Shown in pieces: positions 35,116 to 46,328 of a stretch of 64,000 nucleotides of DNA. The translations under genes were made by a program, and so were the position numbers. Source of the stretch: Cutaneotrichosporon cavernicola. Lineage: Eukaryota > Basidiomycota > Tremellomycetes > Trichosporonales > Trichosporonaceae. Positions within the stretch are counted from its first letter, which is position 1. Each line of letters begins with the position of its first letter. The stretch spans positions 2,232,001-2,296,000 of the forward strand of contig NC_083397.1 of NCBI RefSeq assembly GCF_030864355.1, in the 5' to 3' direction. The notes under the pieces are model-generated. The model worked only from the letters and a program-made list of their open reading frames with translations. It made no database searches and was not told the origin of the DNA.

Positions 35116-37937
35116 GCCGCAAGAGGATGGAAGAGTGATATGGTCGACGATTTTGGCGGATGGATCAAGGATGGGACGTAATGAAGAGGGGTTTGGCTGC
35201 GAGTGGTGAAACTCGGTTGGAAGCCGTTACTGTGCGCACTGGTTTGGCGAGATCGGATGGAGCGGGGCGTTGGAAACGACCAGTCGATGTCGATGAAAGG
35301 GCTGGGCGCAGGTAGCTGACCAAGGTGGGCTAGGCAGCTCGGCGTATGTGCTGGATTGGGTACAGCCGTTGTGCTGATGAGGTGATGGTGGTGGGTGACT
35401 TGTTGTGTGTGGGTTGGTAGGAGCAGCCTGGACCTGTGATCCTGTGGGTCTGCTGCCTGGTTGGACTGCTGACTGCTTGCTGGCTGTTGGGGTTGGGTGG
35501 TGGTGGAGTTTGTCGCTGGTGAATGACTGGATTGTGGTTGGCGAATGGCGAAATCTCAGTCTCAAACCGATGGATCCAAAAGGTTCAATTACGAGTCCTC
35601 CTTCTGGAGCTCCTGGATGGTGGTCAGGCGGTGGCCAGGTAGTGGCCAGGTGGTGGCTTGGCAGTCGTGTCGGGTTTGGTTCAAACTTCGCCAGAGACCC
35701 CTAACCTCTAAGGGGCAAAAAGGTCCAGAGGGACACTGCACAAGGTGATGAGGGCACAAGGCGCACCACGCACGGGTAGTCGCAGGCAAGTCCCAGGTGT
35801 CAACAAACAACAAGCTTGCGATGTGATCCAAGCGCCTTTCGCCTGATGGCTGAGAGTTGGCGCGCTCAGTGTTTTCAATGTAGGTGGTGTGTTTTAATGA
35901 AGGACAATCTACGGGATGGTGGAGATGTTGGATTGGGACGGGAGTGCTGGGAAGGAAGAGATTTGTGAGTGGTTAGTGATGAACGTTATACTCATAAAGT
36001 GGGGGGACTGAATGTGGAGTGTAGGTCAGAATGAGTGGGTGTCAGTGGCTCCACGGCGGAGTCGCCCGACTTTGGGTTCCTTGATCCTTGGTTCCTGGGC
36101 CTAACATGCCGAAAATGACGACAGACGTGTGGGTACACTCAACGTCTTGCTGACACTATGTTCTAGTCGTCACTCGTGCTCAATTGGGTCAGATGCCAGG
36201 TTTTGCTACAGAATGGTTAATGATTGGAAACTTTGGATGTCTCTGCCACGTTTACAGCCAACGTTTGAGAACTGGGGTTATCCAGTTAGCAAAGGTTTGC
36301 CACCGTTGGTTGACGCAAACCACCTTCATCCCCTGGCCTACCCTAACTTTTCTTCCTCTCTTCCCTTTCCTTTGCCCCCAGATGAACTCTGAAGCCCTTG
36401 ATCTAGGGCTTCTTCGGCTTGAATGTCCATTACAAAGTCTGATGACAATGTTCCTTGTCCCTGTGCCCCTTATCATGTACCTGACCCCATGTCCTTGGTC
36501 CTCCTTCGGTTTTCTTCCTCATTCAGCGGATCAAGCGGCTGGCTCCTCCTCAAAGTCACTTCTTGAGGGGTTGCTCCGGTCAACCCCACCCACTCCCTGG
36601 ACTGTTGAGAGTAGCTAACTACAGAGGAGTAGAGAGGGAGAGCAGAGCCGTCTCCCAATAACATGCGACTGCGCATGGTGCCTGAAGGGTAATGCTTGCA
36701 CCGCCTAGCTCATTTCTCCGGAACGTGATTCTGCTGAATACAATGTTCAGAGATTAGATCAGCAACCGCATATCAGCGCCCTCTTACGCATGGTGTGCCT
36801 AGAAAAGTGCGCAAAGCGCACGAATCCTCGCAGCAGTGGTGACTTGTGACATGATGGCAACCTACAACAACTGGGTCAAAATCGAGATCGCCGAGACGGC
36901 AGTGGTCGCGTAACCTGGAGAACATGGTGGGCAGCAAACACCAGCATTAAAAGTGACCAACTCAAAGGGACAGAGGCGGTCAGTAGAGAGCACTGCCGTG
37001 TCGTCGTGGCTACAAGGGCTTGTCTGTGGCGAATCGCACACTCGCGGACTGTCAGCAGGGTGTGTTGGGCAGGTATGTATGGGCAGGAGTGGCGTTGGTC
37101 TCGGCTCCCTCGCACCTTGGAACCAGTGTGGCAGGCTCCGCACAGACCCCCGGGGTACCTGTCGTTTGCGTTGGTATTGCGCCACATTTGGTTGAGGAAT
37201 TGAGGGTCGATTTGTTCTCTTTCTCCGGATTTTTGCCACATTCAAGTACAGTCTGCGTGCACGGACTCGTTACTCCGACACGTCGGAAATGCGGTCGCTT
37301 CAAACCCGACTCTGCAATATTAACAGGTACACCCACATGAATTAATTCCACGCCATGCAAAGGGCGGGATCAAATGCACGTGGTTCTACTTGCACGTGTC
37401 TTTCAGACTCGTACGTTAGCCCTGTGCTCAAAAACCGGTCATGTCAACCAAACCATGTACCCAACCAGGAGTGTGGATTTATCGAGTCGCAATATGATGT
37501 GCGCCGTTTTTGATTAGTGTGATAAAGGGGGATACGGCTACTTAATACGAACAAATTCGGACATTCACCCTGGGCATTGAGTGGTCATTCTCTCAGAGTT
37601 TAGTTTCTGTACCTGTCGTTCCTTGTTGGTGAGCCCGTCAACCTCGTGAAACCCCTCTTTCAAGCCCACGCGTCACAATTCTAGCTTCAGTACACATCTT
37701 CTCTCTTTCACTTTCTCCACCTTCTCTCTATCGTCTTGCTGCTGTCTTAGAGTTCCGTCTCGGCCGCACGCTCTCTCTGTATCTGCAAACGCCAAAAGTC
37801 TACGCCAAAAGTTGGAAACAACCCACGACTGACACGTCCCCACCCCCGCTTTCCTCCACCCCGAGGCCCTAGCCACCCACACCCACGTTTCTCCCTAAAC
37901 CGCCGAACCAACCCAGACTCTCATTACCCATTCCACC
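35116..37937. other. Gene-poor region, right part, upstream of MTHFR
   Basis: About 2.8 kb without a recognisable gene, large for this compact region. It is less GC-rich than coding DNA. It has GGTGGCCAGGTAGTGG-type repeats near 35625-35660, and a long stretch (36100-37600) with no coding-like frame. The final 300 bases are CT-rich with CCACC/CTTTC tracts and act as the MTHFR leader. It could hold an unannotated non-coding RNA or a degenerate element. Confidence 0.5.
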
Positions 37938-39974
37938 ATGAAGATCACGGACAAGCTCCTCGCCGCCGAGCGCGAGGGCCGCCCGTTCTGGAGCTTTGAG
38001 TACTTCCCCCCGCGTACTGCGCAGGTATGTCCAAGTCGGCCGCCGAATAACGAGCTGAGACGTGGAGCTGGGTTCCAAGTTGGCTGACGTATAGGGTCTC
38101 CAGAACCTCTTTGACCGTATCGAGCGTATGCGCAACCTCGGACCCGAGTTTATCGACATTACCTGGGGTGCTGGCGGCAAGAATGCCGACCTGACCTCGT
38201 CGCTCGTCGAGGTGTGCCAGGGAACCCTTGGCATCGAGACCTGCATGCACCTCACATGTACCGAGAGTGAGTGATGACGGATCATTCCCACGCCGGAGTC
38301 ATTGCGGCTGTTGGGCTGCTGGGTATCTCTTTCCTTGCCTTGCAACAGCCGCTCCACCCGAGTGTGCTTCTCTGAGATGTGTACTAACGTCGCAGTGCCC
38401 AAGGAGAAGGTCGAGTGGGCGCTCAAGCAGGCCAAGGCTGCCGGATGCCAGAACATCCTCGCCATGCGCGGCGACCCCGTTGCTGGCTCCGACGTCTGGA
38501 AGCCCACGCCCGGCGGCTTCATGTACGCCATCGACCTCGTCCGCTACATCCACAAGCACTACCCGAACGACTTCTGCGTTGCTGTCGCTGGCTTCCCTCA
38601 GGGCCACCCCGAGACGCCCCTCACTCCTGAGGGCAAGCACCAGGAGATGCTGTGGCTCAAGGAGAAGGTGGACGCGGGCGCCGACTTCATCTTCACGCAG
38701 ATGTTCTACGACGTCAACCTGTTCTTCCAGTGGGTCAAGGACGTGCGTTCGTACGGTATCACCGTGCCCATTGTGCCCGGCATCATGCCCATCCAGAACT
38801 GGCAAAAGTTCCAGACCTGGGTTAAGCGCGAGAGCATTGTCGTGCCCCCCGAGTGGTACGATGTCCTCCTTCCTGTACAGGGCGACGACGAGCAGGTGCG
38901 TGCTAGAGGCACCAAGCTCGTGGCCGAGATGTGCCGCGCGCTTCTCGACAACCAGGAGGCTGGTATTAAGGGTCTCCACGTTTACACCCTCAACCTCGAG
39001 AAGGGCGCTCGCATGCTTCTCGAGGAGCTCGACATGACACCTCGCCGCGAGCAGGTCATGCCTCTCCCCTGGCGCCCATCTCTCACTCCTTCGCGTCGTT
39101 CCGAGACAATCCGCCCTATCTTCTGGGCCAACCGTGTGCAGTCATACCTTTCGCGCACCAGCGACTGGGACGAGTTCCCTAACGGTCGTTGGGGTGACTC
39201 GCGCTCTCCCGCTTACGGTGACCTCGACGGTTATCCTGTCGCTATCGGCACCAACGTGAGTCACTCTGCATTTCGCTGCCAAACTAGGCTAACGTCAAAC
39301 AGGCTAAGGAAGCGCTCGAGCTCTGGGGCTCTCCCCAGACCCGCGCCGAGGTCAACAGCCTGTTTTCCAAGTTCTGCCGTGGCGAAGTCAAGAAGCTCCC
39401 CTGGTCGCAGAACGGCGCGTCGTCCGAGACGTCGGTGATCACCGAGCAGCTCGCGAAGATGAACGAGCGCGGCTATCTGACGATCAATTCGCAGCCGGCC
39501 GTCGACGGTGCGCGCTCGGACGACAAAGTGCACGGTTGGGGTCCTACCGGCGGATACGTGTACCAGAAGGCGTACCTCGAGTTCTTCGTCAAGCCAGAGC
39601 TTCTCAGCTCGCTCATCCGCCGCATCGAGAAGGACACGCGCATCACCTACTACGCCGTCAACAAGCAGGGCGACCTGCGCACGAACACTCACTCGGAGGG
39701 CCCCAACGCCGTCACCTGGGGTGTCTTCCCCGGCAAGGAGATTATCCAGCCGACCATTGTCGAGGCCGTCTCCTTCATTGCGTGGAAGGACGAGGCGTTC
39801 GAGCTCGGCTGTCAGTGGGCCAACTTATACCCCGAGGACTCGCCGTCGCGCGCCCTCATCCGCAACATTATGGACACGAGCTACCTCGTCAACATTGTCG
39901 CCAACGACTTCAAAGACGGCATGGCCATATTTGAGCCTTTTCTCCTCGACCAGCCGATGACGAACGGCGCCTAA
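37938..39974 (+). CDS. MET13: Methylenetetrahydrofolate reductase
   Basis: This flavoenzyme reduces 5,10-methylene-THF to 5-methyl-THF for methionine synthesis, in the cytosol. Introns of 70, 129 and 47 nt leave 1,791 nt and 596 aa, the normal eukaryotic two-domain length. The N-terminal barrel is clear: FWSFEYFPPRT (catalytic Glu region), EFIDITWGAGG, GIETCMHLTCTE joined to MPKEKV, NILAMRGDPV, FCVAVAGFPQGHPE, ADFIFTQMFYD and VPIVPGIMPIQNW. After ALLDNQEAGIKGLHVYTLNL comes the linker MTPRREQVMPLPWRPSLTPS RR. The regulatory domain carries DELFPNGRWGDSRSPAYGDL (here beginning DEFPNGRWG), VHGWGPTGGYVYQKAYLEFF, YYAVNKQGDLRTN, AVTWGVFPGKEI and FIAWKDEAFELG. The Met at 37938 begins the conserved MKITDKL start. 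The 3' flank holds the hairpin cluster. Confidence 0.96.
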
Positions 39975-39989
39975 GCGCCACATAGAACA

Positions 39990-40309
39990 GCGGATCCAAC
40001 CCCGCATCACCAAGAAACCTAGCTGCAGATCCAACCCTGCTGTATCATAGTCTCAGTCTCAATATAACGCACGCGCGGCACGGATCCAACCCCCGCCGCG
40101 GCGTGAGAAATCATCTGTGGATCCAACCCCACAGTCTCCCTCATCCGCACACACATATACGTATTCGTTGTATCGTCCTCAACGGACGAGCCGTTCAACC
40201 CGGCCAGTACCCGGCTCAACCCATACCTCTCACATTATACCCACCCGCAAGGATACCCCCGGCCCCGCGGCATGCCGCGCAGAGGTCGTACAGGAGAGGT
40301 TCAACTCCT
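39990..40309 (+). ncRNA. Cluster of hairpins with a shared ATCCAACC loop, 3' of MTHFR
   Basis: Four hairpins carry the same loop ATCCAACC on different stems. At 39990-40005 the stem is GCGG/CCGC. At 40025-40040 it is GCAG/CTGC. At 40075-40099 it is CGG/CCG plus an outer GCGG/CCGC, with a 9-nt loop. At 40115-40134 it is CTGTGG/CCACAG. Related hairpins follow: GTCC-TCAAC-GGAC (40175-40187), GCCG-TTCAACC-CGGC (40190-40204) and AGGAG-AGGTTCAA-CTCCT (40292-40309). The palindrome GCGGCATGCCGC lies at 40267-40278. Stems change while complementarity and loop are kept, as expected of a selected RNA structure. Position 15 nt after the MTHFR stop suggests a 3' UTR element, though an independent RNA or the antisense strand is possible. 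Pairing was read by eye. Confidence 0.5.
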
Positions 40310-40681
40310 CGCAAAGGCAACATACGCAAGATACTACATGCATTGATTGAGACTAGGACGTGGTGCTGATGTGGAGGACGAGTTGAGTCTTAGTTGTGTC
40401 TTAACCTGGTGCTGTGCTGAGAGGACGCGTTGATCCCCGCTCTGCGGGTGTTTGAGGAGTACCCCAGTTCTGACTGACGTTCCCGATCTCTAAATCCTCT
40501 GCTGACTAGTTGTGCATCACCCGACAACGACCATGCCCTCTCGCGCCACCCATCCTACTATGTTCGTTTGCGGATGTATGCATATGTCACAGCTACTCTA
40601 TCCCGGTGCGCCTACCGCCCCGGGCTCGGCACGAACCACCAGCCCGCGCACTACGCAACGCGGGCGCCAAGAATCGCGCGC
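40310..40681. other. Convergent intergenic region
   Basis: About 0.37 kb between the hairpin cluster and the eIF3l stop codon. No gene or clear structure was seen. Confidence 0.45.
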
Positions 40682-42597
40682 TTAAGCGGCTACGCGCACC
40701 TGACGCGACTTGGGTGCCCAAGCCTGGGGTTTCCGCTGCTCTGGCTTTACGGCGTCCTTCTTGGCCTCGTCCTCCTTGCGACGGGGGGAGGGAAGCGGGG
40801 CTGCGCGGATAGTGTTGAACACGCGCTGTGCGTGCTCTGCGTTACGGATAAAGAAGCCGGCATAGCGGCGGTGAGCAGTCGTCTCCTCGACGTGGACCAT
40901 TGCGCCGTCAACGGTAAAGTCGAGGTTGTTGGTGACGATGCGGTCACCGTCGAGAAGCGAGCCGCCACCAGCGTGCTTGCCGTACGTGCGCGACGCGGCC
41001 TTGAGGACCATGAGCTGCTCGAGGACCTCCTCCTCCTCGGCGTCGCCACCCGTCTCGAGGAAGGCTGCGAGCTTGGCCGCATCAATCGACGTGTACAGCT
41101 TGAGGAGGTTGCGGACGTTGGAGACGCCACGGACCGAGATCACGTCCGAGAGGAACAGGTCGAGGTGGCGCTGGGTCGCGTCGGGAGGAGGGGCAGCCAT
41201 CCACTCCTGCAGCGCGTCCTGGTCCTCGTACGGAGGAGGGTTGACCGACAGGTACTTGGGGCAAGCCTGGAGGAAGAGCTCCTTGTACACCTCGAGAGCC
41301 TCGTCACCACCACGCTGGAGCACCTGGAGCTGGTCGCCATAATGCTCCTTGACGTTGGACATGATGCTGTCGTCGGTCGGGCCGGGCGAGAGGGTCGTGC
41401 AGATGGCAAGGAGCGCGTACATGCGCTCGCTCGTCTTGGTGATTGAGCCGTACTGGTAACTCCTGGTGTGGTACTGCTTCATACGCAGGAAGAAGATGAG
41501 GACGTTGATAAACGTCTTGACGGCGTCGGGCCACCGGCCCAGAGCCATGTACGCGCATCCGACGTGGTAGTAGGTCGTGACGTGGCACGCCGTGATACGG
41601 GTGAGGAAGGCCGAGCTCGAGAGCTCGACATTCTCCATCGTCTGGAGAGCGAGCGTCGGGTCACCAAGGAGAACGTGCACGCGCAGCAGGCAGATGAGGG
41701 AGAAGTAACCCAGGTTGCGGTAGAGCGGCTTGGAACCGTACTCGCCCGCAATGTCGGCGACCTCGTCGGCGCTCTTGCCGGCCTTTTCGGCCTGGAGCTG
41801 CTCGTTGATCTGCGACTTTTGAACCAGCGAGTAGAGAACGTTCAGGACAGAGTAGCACGACCAGATCTGGCTCGCCTCTGCGAGCATGTCGAGCTCGTCC
41901 TCGTTCTTGGCCTTTGCGTTGGCACGCCACTGAGCAAACGACTGGAACTGGTACACAAACTCGTCGAGCATGTCCCACAGCCACTGGATCGGCAGGTCGA
42001 GGGGAACCGGTCCGTCAGAGTTCAACAAGTAGTTGAACAGCTCGCAGATGTTCTCGTACGACTGGAAACGGTCGTCAATGGTCGGCTGGAGACGCGCATA
42101 AACGTGGCGGAAGTAGAGCTCGCGGTAGAGCGTCAGGAACACCTGGTCGTTCTGGACAAGGGGAGCAATGAGCTCGGCCTCGGGCCACTCGGCGTGCTGG
42201 TAGTACGCCTGGGATCAGCTTCAAGCTCCACCTCCTAGTCCTAGTGCTACTCACCTGAGTGAGCTTGTTCCACCCGCTCTCGTACATGTTGGTGATGGTG
42301 GGCAGGTCGTTCTCAAGGATGGCCTGGTGGAAGAGCACGAGGAACTGCGGTCAGCCTAATCGAGACGCGTCGATGCAAACGTACGCGCTTGACGTCCTCG
42401 GGAATCGCCTCGAGCGCCTGCGCCTGGTCCTTCTCGGCAGCCGCGAGCTGCTGGGCGTACGTGTGCTGCTCGAGCTCCTGGAGGCGCCGGTAGCTCTCCT
42501 CGTTGGTGTAGCCCTGCTCGCCGCCGTATTGGGGAACGGCGAGCGACGAGAGGAGCTCGTCCTCCTCGGGCTCGTAGAACGCGGTTGGGTCGGCCAT
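40682..42597 (-). CDS. EIF3L: Eukaryotic translation initiation factor 3 subunit L
   Basis: A PCI-domain subunit of the eIF3 complex that organises 43S pre-initiation complexes. It is absent from S. cerevisiae but kept in many other fungi. Introns of 40 and 46 nt leave 1,830 nt and 609 aa. The N-terminus, [20 protein letters not shown], is acidic. The eIF3l core shows [100 protein letters not shown] and [20 protein letters not shown]. The PCI end includes [18 protein letters not shown] and [21 protein letters not shown] Lys/Pro-rich tail ends RQVRVAA. Identity is secure. Confidence 0.96.
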
Positions 42598-42996
42598 TGT
42601 GGCTGGTTGGGAGATGCGGGGGGAGGGGGGGAAGGGGGGAGAAAACGGGTCGAGGGGAAAGGGCAAGGAAAGGGACCGTACGCGAGTGCTGCGGAGTGGC
42701 CTTTTGGTGTCTGCGGAGTGGCGGCGCAGACGGTGGTTGCTGGGTGCTACGGCGGCGACGGCGAGGACAATGGTGAGCGCAAAAGTCCACCGCTGCAGGC
42801 CTTGACGGCAATTGCGGAGAAACACAATGTGGCATCGTGGGTTGCACGTGGAAATTGTAATGGAGTTGGAAATTTCCATTACAACCCCATGACCTTAATT
42901 ACGTTCCTGGGCCTGGGCAGCCTGGGACAAGAACCAAAGAACAGGAACAACCGTGATTAATATATCGATACAACAATGCAGATGAAACGGCGACGA
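42598..42996. promoter_or_regulatory. eIF3l promoter and MAG1 3' flank
   Basis: About 0.4 kb. The part next to the eIF3l start is G-rich on plus (CT-rich on the coding strand), typical of a leader. A short inverted repeat around 42858-42882 (GGAAATT...AATTTCC) is visible. Confidence 0.4.
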
Positions 42997-44529
42997 CTAC
43001 GGCGCACTTGTGTCGGGCGTCTCGCCGCACATGGTCCAGGTATAATACACCCCTAGGGAGCGGTACGGGCGCCACGCGTGTGTCAGCGCCTCCATTTCCT
43101 CTGGGAGAAGGTAAACGCCTCCCCTGCTGTCAGCTACACCTTTGCGAGACGTACTTGGCCTTCTTGCCTGCCAGCCTTGCCCGGAGAGTAGCAACCGTAA
43201 GGCCGTCGGGAAGTGGTGCTGCGCGATGTGCGCAGTGGTCCGTCCAGTCGTCCGGGTTGGCGAAGATCGAGTCGGACTGTGTTCGCGGTAACTCGGGATT
43301 TGTTTTCTCGTTTGGGGTGGCGGGCGGCGGACCAGGTGTCGAGGGGAACTTGGACGGAGTCTGGAGTGTCAGGAGTGTCTGGAACGAGCCCTTGACCGGT
43401 GTCGAGGGTACATCGTTGAGGAGGGTGGCGGTTGAGTCGCTAGGACCTAAGGGTCTAGTCTCCGATTTGACTTTGGTGTCGTTGGTTGGGGTGGTCTCTG
43501 CCTTGGGCGTAGGCGTGGGCGGGTCTAAGGGAGTTGCACTCGCCGACTTCTTTGGTGTCTTGGGCGTCTTAGGAGTCTTAGGAGTCTTGGGTGTGGGCGG
43601 TGGGAGGGCATTATGGGCGGCGAGCGCCCAGCGTAACAGGCCCTTTTGGACGCCCAGGTCGCCAACAGGAAGGATATCAGGCCGCCGCAGAGTGAAGATG
43701 AGGAACATATCGACCGTCCAGCGTCCGATTCCACGTACTGCGATGAGAGCCTCAGCCACTTCGGTATCGGTACCATTGATGAGGAGGTCGTCGGTCAGGC
43801 GGCCGGCCACAAAGTCCTGCGCGAGGCCGATGACTGGGTCTATCAATTTACATTCCATCTCCTTGGCTTGCCCTCACCCGACTCACTGTATTCAGCCTTG
43901 CGCATGCTACACCCCGTGATTTTGAGGGTGAGGACTTCTGCCTTTGCGACCTGTTCGGCGGTTGGAAACGGTCCCTCGTTCTTATGGTTCTCGACCTCGT
44001 CTACCGGTCCGCAGAACATTTCCACGAATCTCTTGGTAATAGTCTTTGCGGCCTTCCAGGACACTTGTTGCCCAATAATGCTTGTGACGAGGGTACGGAA
44101 TGGGTCGAGGGTGGTTTGGACAAGTTCCTTTGGACCATGGTCTACTCCTCCTGCAGTATCAGCAGCTACAGTGACAGCCGCACCGGCAGCGGGCTGTAAG
44201 GCGGCGGCCTCGACAAAGGGCCGGCAGGGAATGCGTTCGAAGAGAGGTGTGAAGCGCCTATCGACGGTGGTGAGGTGGGCGATTGCATCTGGAAGATGGA
44301 AGGGCGGTGGGGTGGGACGTGGCGCCGAAGGATCGCGAGGAGGAGGAGGGGCGGGAGCCTTCTTGGTCGTTCTGCGCTTCTTGGGGGGTGGAGCTGTTGT
44401 TTCCTCGACAGCTTCCGCAGCTGCGATAGGGGCGGCGGTGGAGGTAGAAGTAGAGGGTGTGGAGACTCCAGACGCTGCACGGGCGGAGGAACGGGTTAGT
44501 CGTGGGATGGTGGTTGGCTTTGGCGGCAT
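42997..44529 (-). CDS. MAG1: DNA-3-methyladenine glycosylase (AlkA/Mag1 type)
   Basis: A base-excision repair enzyme that removes alkylated purines. Introns of 53 and 31 nt leave 1,449 nt and 482 aa, longer than yeast Mag1 (about 300 aa). The N-terminal 80 residues are basic and Pro/Ala-rich, PPPKKRRTTKKAPAPPPPRD, a likely nuclear localisation signal. The HhH-GPD fold begins DPFRTLVTSIIGQQVSWKAA. It includes KITGCSMRKAEYIIGLAQDF (joined across intron 1), then the helix-hairpin-helix VRGIGRWTVDMFLIFTL and RPDILPVGDLGVQKGL, with the catalytic Asp in GDLG. A low-complexity insert of about 120 residues, starting with repeated TPK units, separates this from the final helices GVYLLPEEMEALTHAWRPYR and SLGVYYTW. 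All expected catalytic elements are present. Confidence 0.92.
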
Positions 44530-45364
44530 TGTTAATGGGTGAGTAGAGTGAGTGTACAATGCAATGTCTAGTGCTAGTGTTGAGGAGGAAACGAGTGGTT
44601 GATGGATGGTTGAGTCAACTGACTCGGCTGGGTCGGCTGGAGGTAAACGCCGACTTTTTTGATGGTCGGCCAATTTTGTTGAATGTGGGGACTCCGAGTG
44701 TCGATCGGGGCGTTCGGGGGTCACCAACCGAAAATGGAGGTATTTTTGCCACCGAACTGATGATTTTTGTCATTTTGTCTGTTACCCGATTAACCGGAGA
44801 GAGGGGAAGAGGGGATCAATGCATTCCAATCCTAATCAATCAATCAATCACAGTTGGAATAGTATTTGGTTGTTCATCCTGTGACCTTGAAACTCATCCT
44901 TCTGGTTCTGATTCAGACTCTGACATTCTTCCCCCTCATACTTGTCTCTATCTCTATCTCTATCCCAATCTCAATCACGACATGAACATCCCACAATGAT
45001 CATGGCTATACATCAGTACGAGGACTCGCTCCTCCACCCACTCCAACACCCTTCCTTCCTGGTATCCTCTCCACCTCGCCCCCTTCGACCACTCAAGCGA
45101 ACCCGCCCAGCCCCAACGCCAACTCACACTCCCAAACCTCGTAACCTCGACCTCGACCTCGACCTCCCTTCCCCACCTCGTGCTCCACCTCTCCCCCTAC
45201 CTCGCACGCGAACCCCACCACGACTCGTACTCTCACTATCCATCCCCATCCCTCCCTCTCCCTCTTCCTCTCCCTCTCCCTCTCCCTCTCCCTCTCTTAG
45301 GGCTATTCCACCTCCACCCGCATCGCCTCGCTCCCCCTTCCTTCCAACCGTCGCGTTAGGAAAC
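44530..45364. promoter_or_regulatory. Divergent promoter region with AATC and CTCTCC repeats
   Basis: About 0.83 kb between MAG1 and the small unknown gene. It contains (AATC)4 at 44834-44850 and a CTCTCC repeat at about 45251-45296. A Pro/Ser-rich frame open from 45001 joins the gene start at 45365, but its composition follows the CT repeat, so it is treated as leader. Confidence 0.45.
45251..45296. repeat. (CTCTCC)n pyrimidine repeat
   Basis: Tandem CTCTCC units form an uninterrupted pyrimidine tract ahead of the start codon at 45365. It is a polymorphism-prone core-promoter or 5' UTR tract. Confidence 0.75.
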
Positions 45365-46328
45365 ATGTCTTGTCCCCATTGCGGGCTAGCGTATCCCAAC
45401 CCCGAAATCGACGCTTACACCCCCGACGAGCTCGAGCAACTCGACTTTCTACATGCACTAGGCAATTGGGCGTGGGAGGCCAAATGCGTAAGTCAAATGA
45501 CGCTGATGGGCGCTGATAACAAGGCCAAGCGGCTCGCCAGACTACGCGCCCCTTTTGAACGCCTGCATCGTCAACGCCCAACCTTTGCTGAGGCGTTGGG
45601 GGCGGCGGCGCGGAATGGGATGAACGCGTTCGCGAGTCAACTCGTCGCTCACATGGACGCCCAACAGTGTCGCATCAATGAAAACCTGAACAGTCTCAAG
45701 GTGAGTACTCGGCCAACGCAAGGCAGCTGTTTGGGTGCGGGACGATGGGGGATGGCTGGGTCTGGAACGTGGGCGGAATGTCCGGCCTATAACGAATTGG
45801 AGTAAATGGCGACAGCCAGTGCCGCGACTGGGGTAAGAACAGACCCAGTGATGTGGGGAAACATGTGTGGAGCGTGTGGAGACGATAGGTCATGGCGGTG
45901 CGCGTGCGATAAGCTCAGGCGCGATAAGCTAACACCAGCTGCACATCATCTGCAATCTGCACGGGCACAATGGCCCCCGCGCGTCCGAGGCCTGGGAACG
46001 CTGGCTGCGCAACCGCACACCATGGGCAAACGACACGTTGACTGCCATGACAGTGAGTCCTCCACGGAGCGAGCAGCGCTAGCAGAGGGCGGCCGACAAG
46101 AATGGGAAGAAGGCCAAAGATTGGCGCCCAAAGCAGGAACGGAATTCGCACTCCGTTATCCGCTTTCCGTTTCCGCCCCATACCATATCACTGGACTTGG
46201 ACTGACACAAGGCAAGCGCTCTTGGCGACCCCGCCGTCATGGCACTCGAACTGTTCCGGGACGTGCTGCGCGATCTCGGCGAGGACGAGGTTGGACCATT
46301 ACCACCTTCGCCTCCGCCGAGTGGATGA
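45365..46328 (+). CDS. Small protein with N-terminal CPHC motif, unknown function
   Basis: Not recognised. A five-exon model (45365-45487, 45524-45700, 45939-46052, 46086-46154, 46212-46328) has every exon in phase 0 and gives 600 nt, 199 aa. It begins MSCPHCGLAYPNPEIDAYTP. The CPHC pair looks like half of a zinc knuckle, with further Cys at DAQQCRINE and HIICNLHGHN. It is otherwise helical and charged: LARLRAPFERLHRQRPTFAE, SEAWERWLRNRTPWANDTLT, DKNGKKAKDWRPKQERN. It ends ALELFRDVLRDLGEDEVGPL with a Pro-rich tip. The first intron (36 nt) is a multiple of three without stop, so its retention stays in frame. The 238-nt second intron could hide a microexon. A longer N-terminus from 45001 is possible. 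Splice sites of introns 3 and 4 are the least certain. Confidence 0.5.

Noticed and set aside
36184..36618. 144-codon plus-strand frame in the gene-poor gap
   Set aside because: No codon bias and no motif; consistent with chance.
40280..40320. GGTTCAACTCC resembling a tRNA B box
   Set aside because: There is no matching acceptor, anticodon or A box. It fits the hairpin cluster better.
40568..42238. Long plus-strand frames opposite eIF3l (for example 40568-41446 and 41468-42238)
   Set aside because: They are antisense shadows of a GC-rich gene on the other strand.
45001..45364. Pro/Ser-rich N-terminal extension of the CPHC protein
   Set aside because: It is produced by a CTCTCC repeat and related tracts. 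The Met at 45365 directly precedes the structured sequence, though the extension is not excluded.
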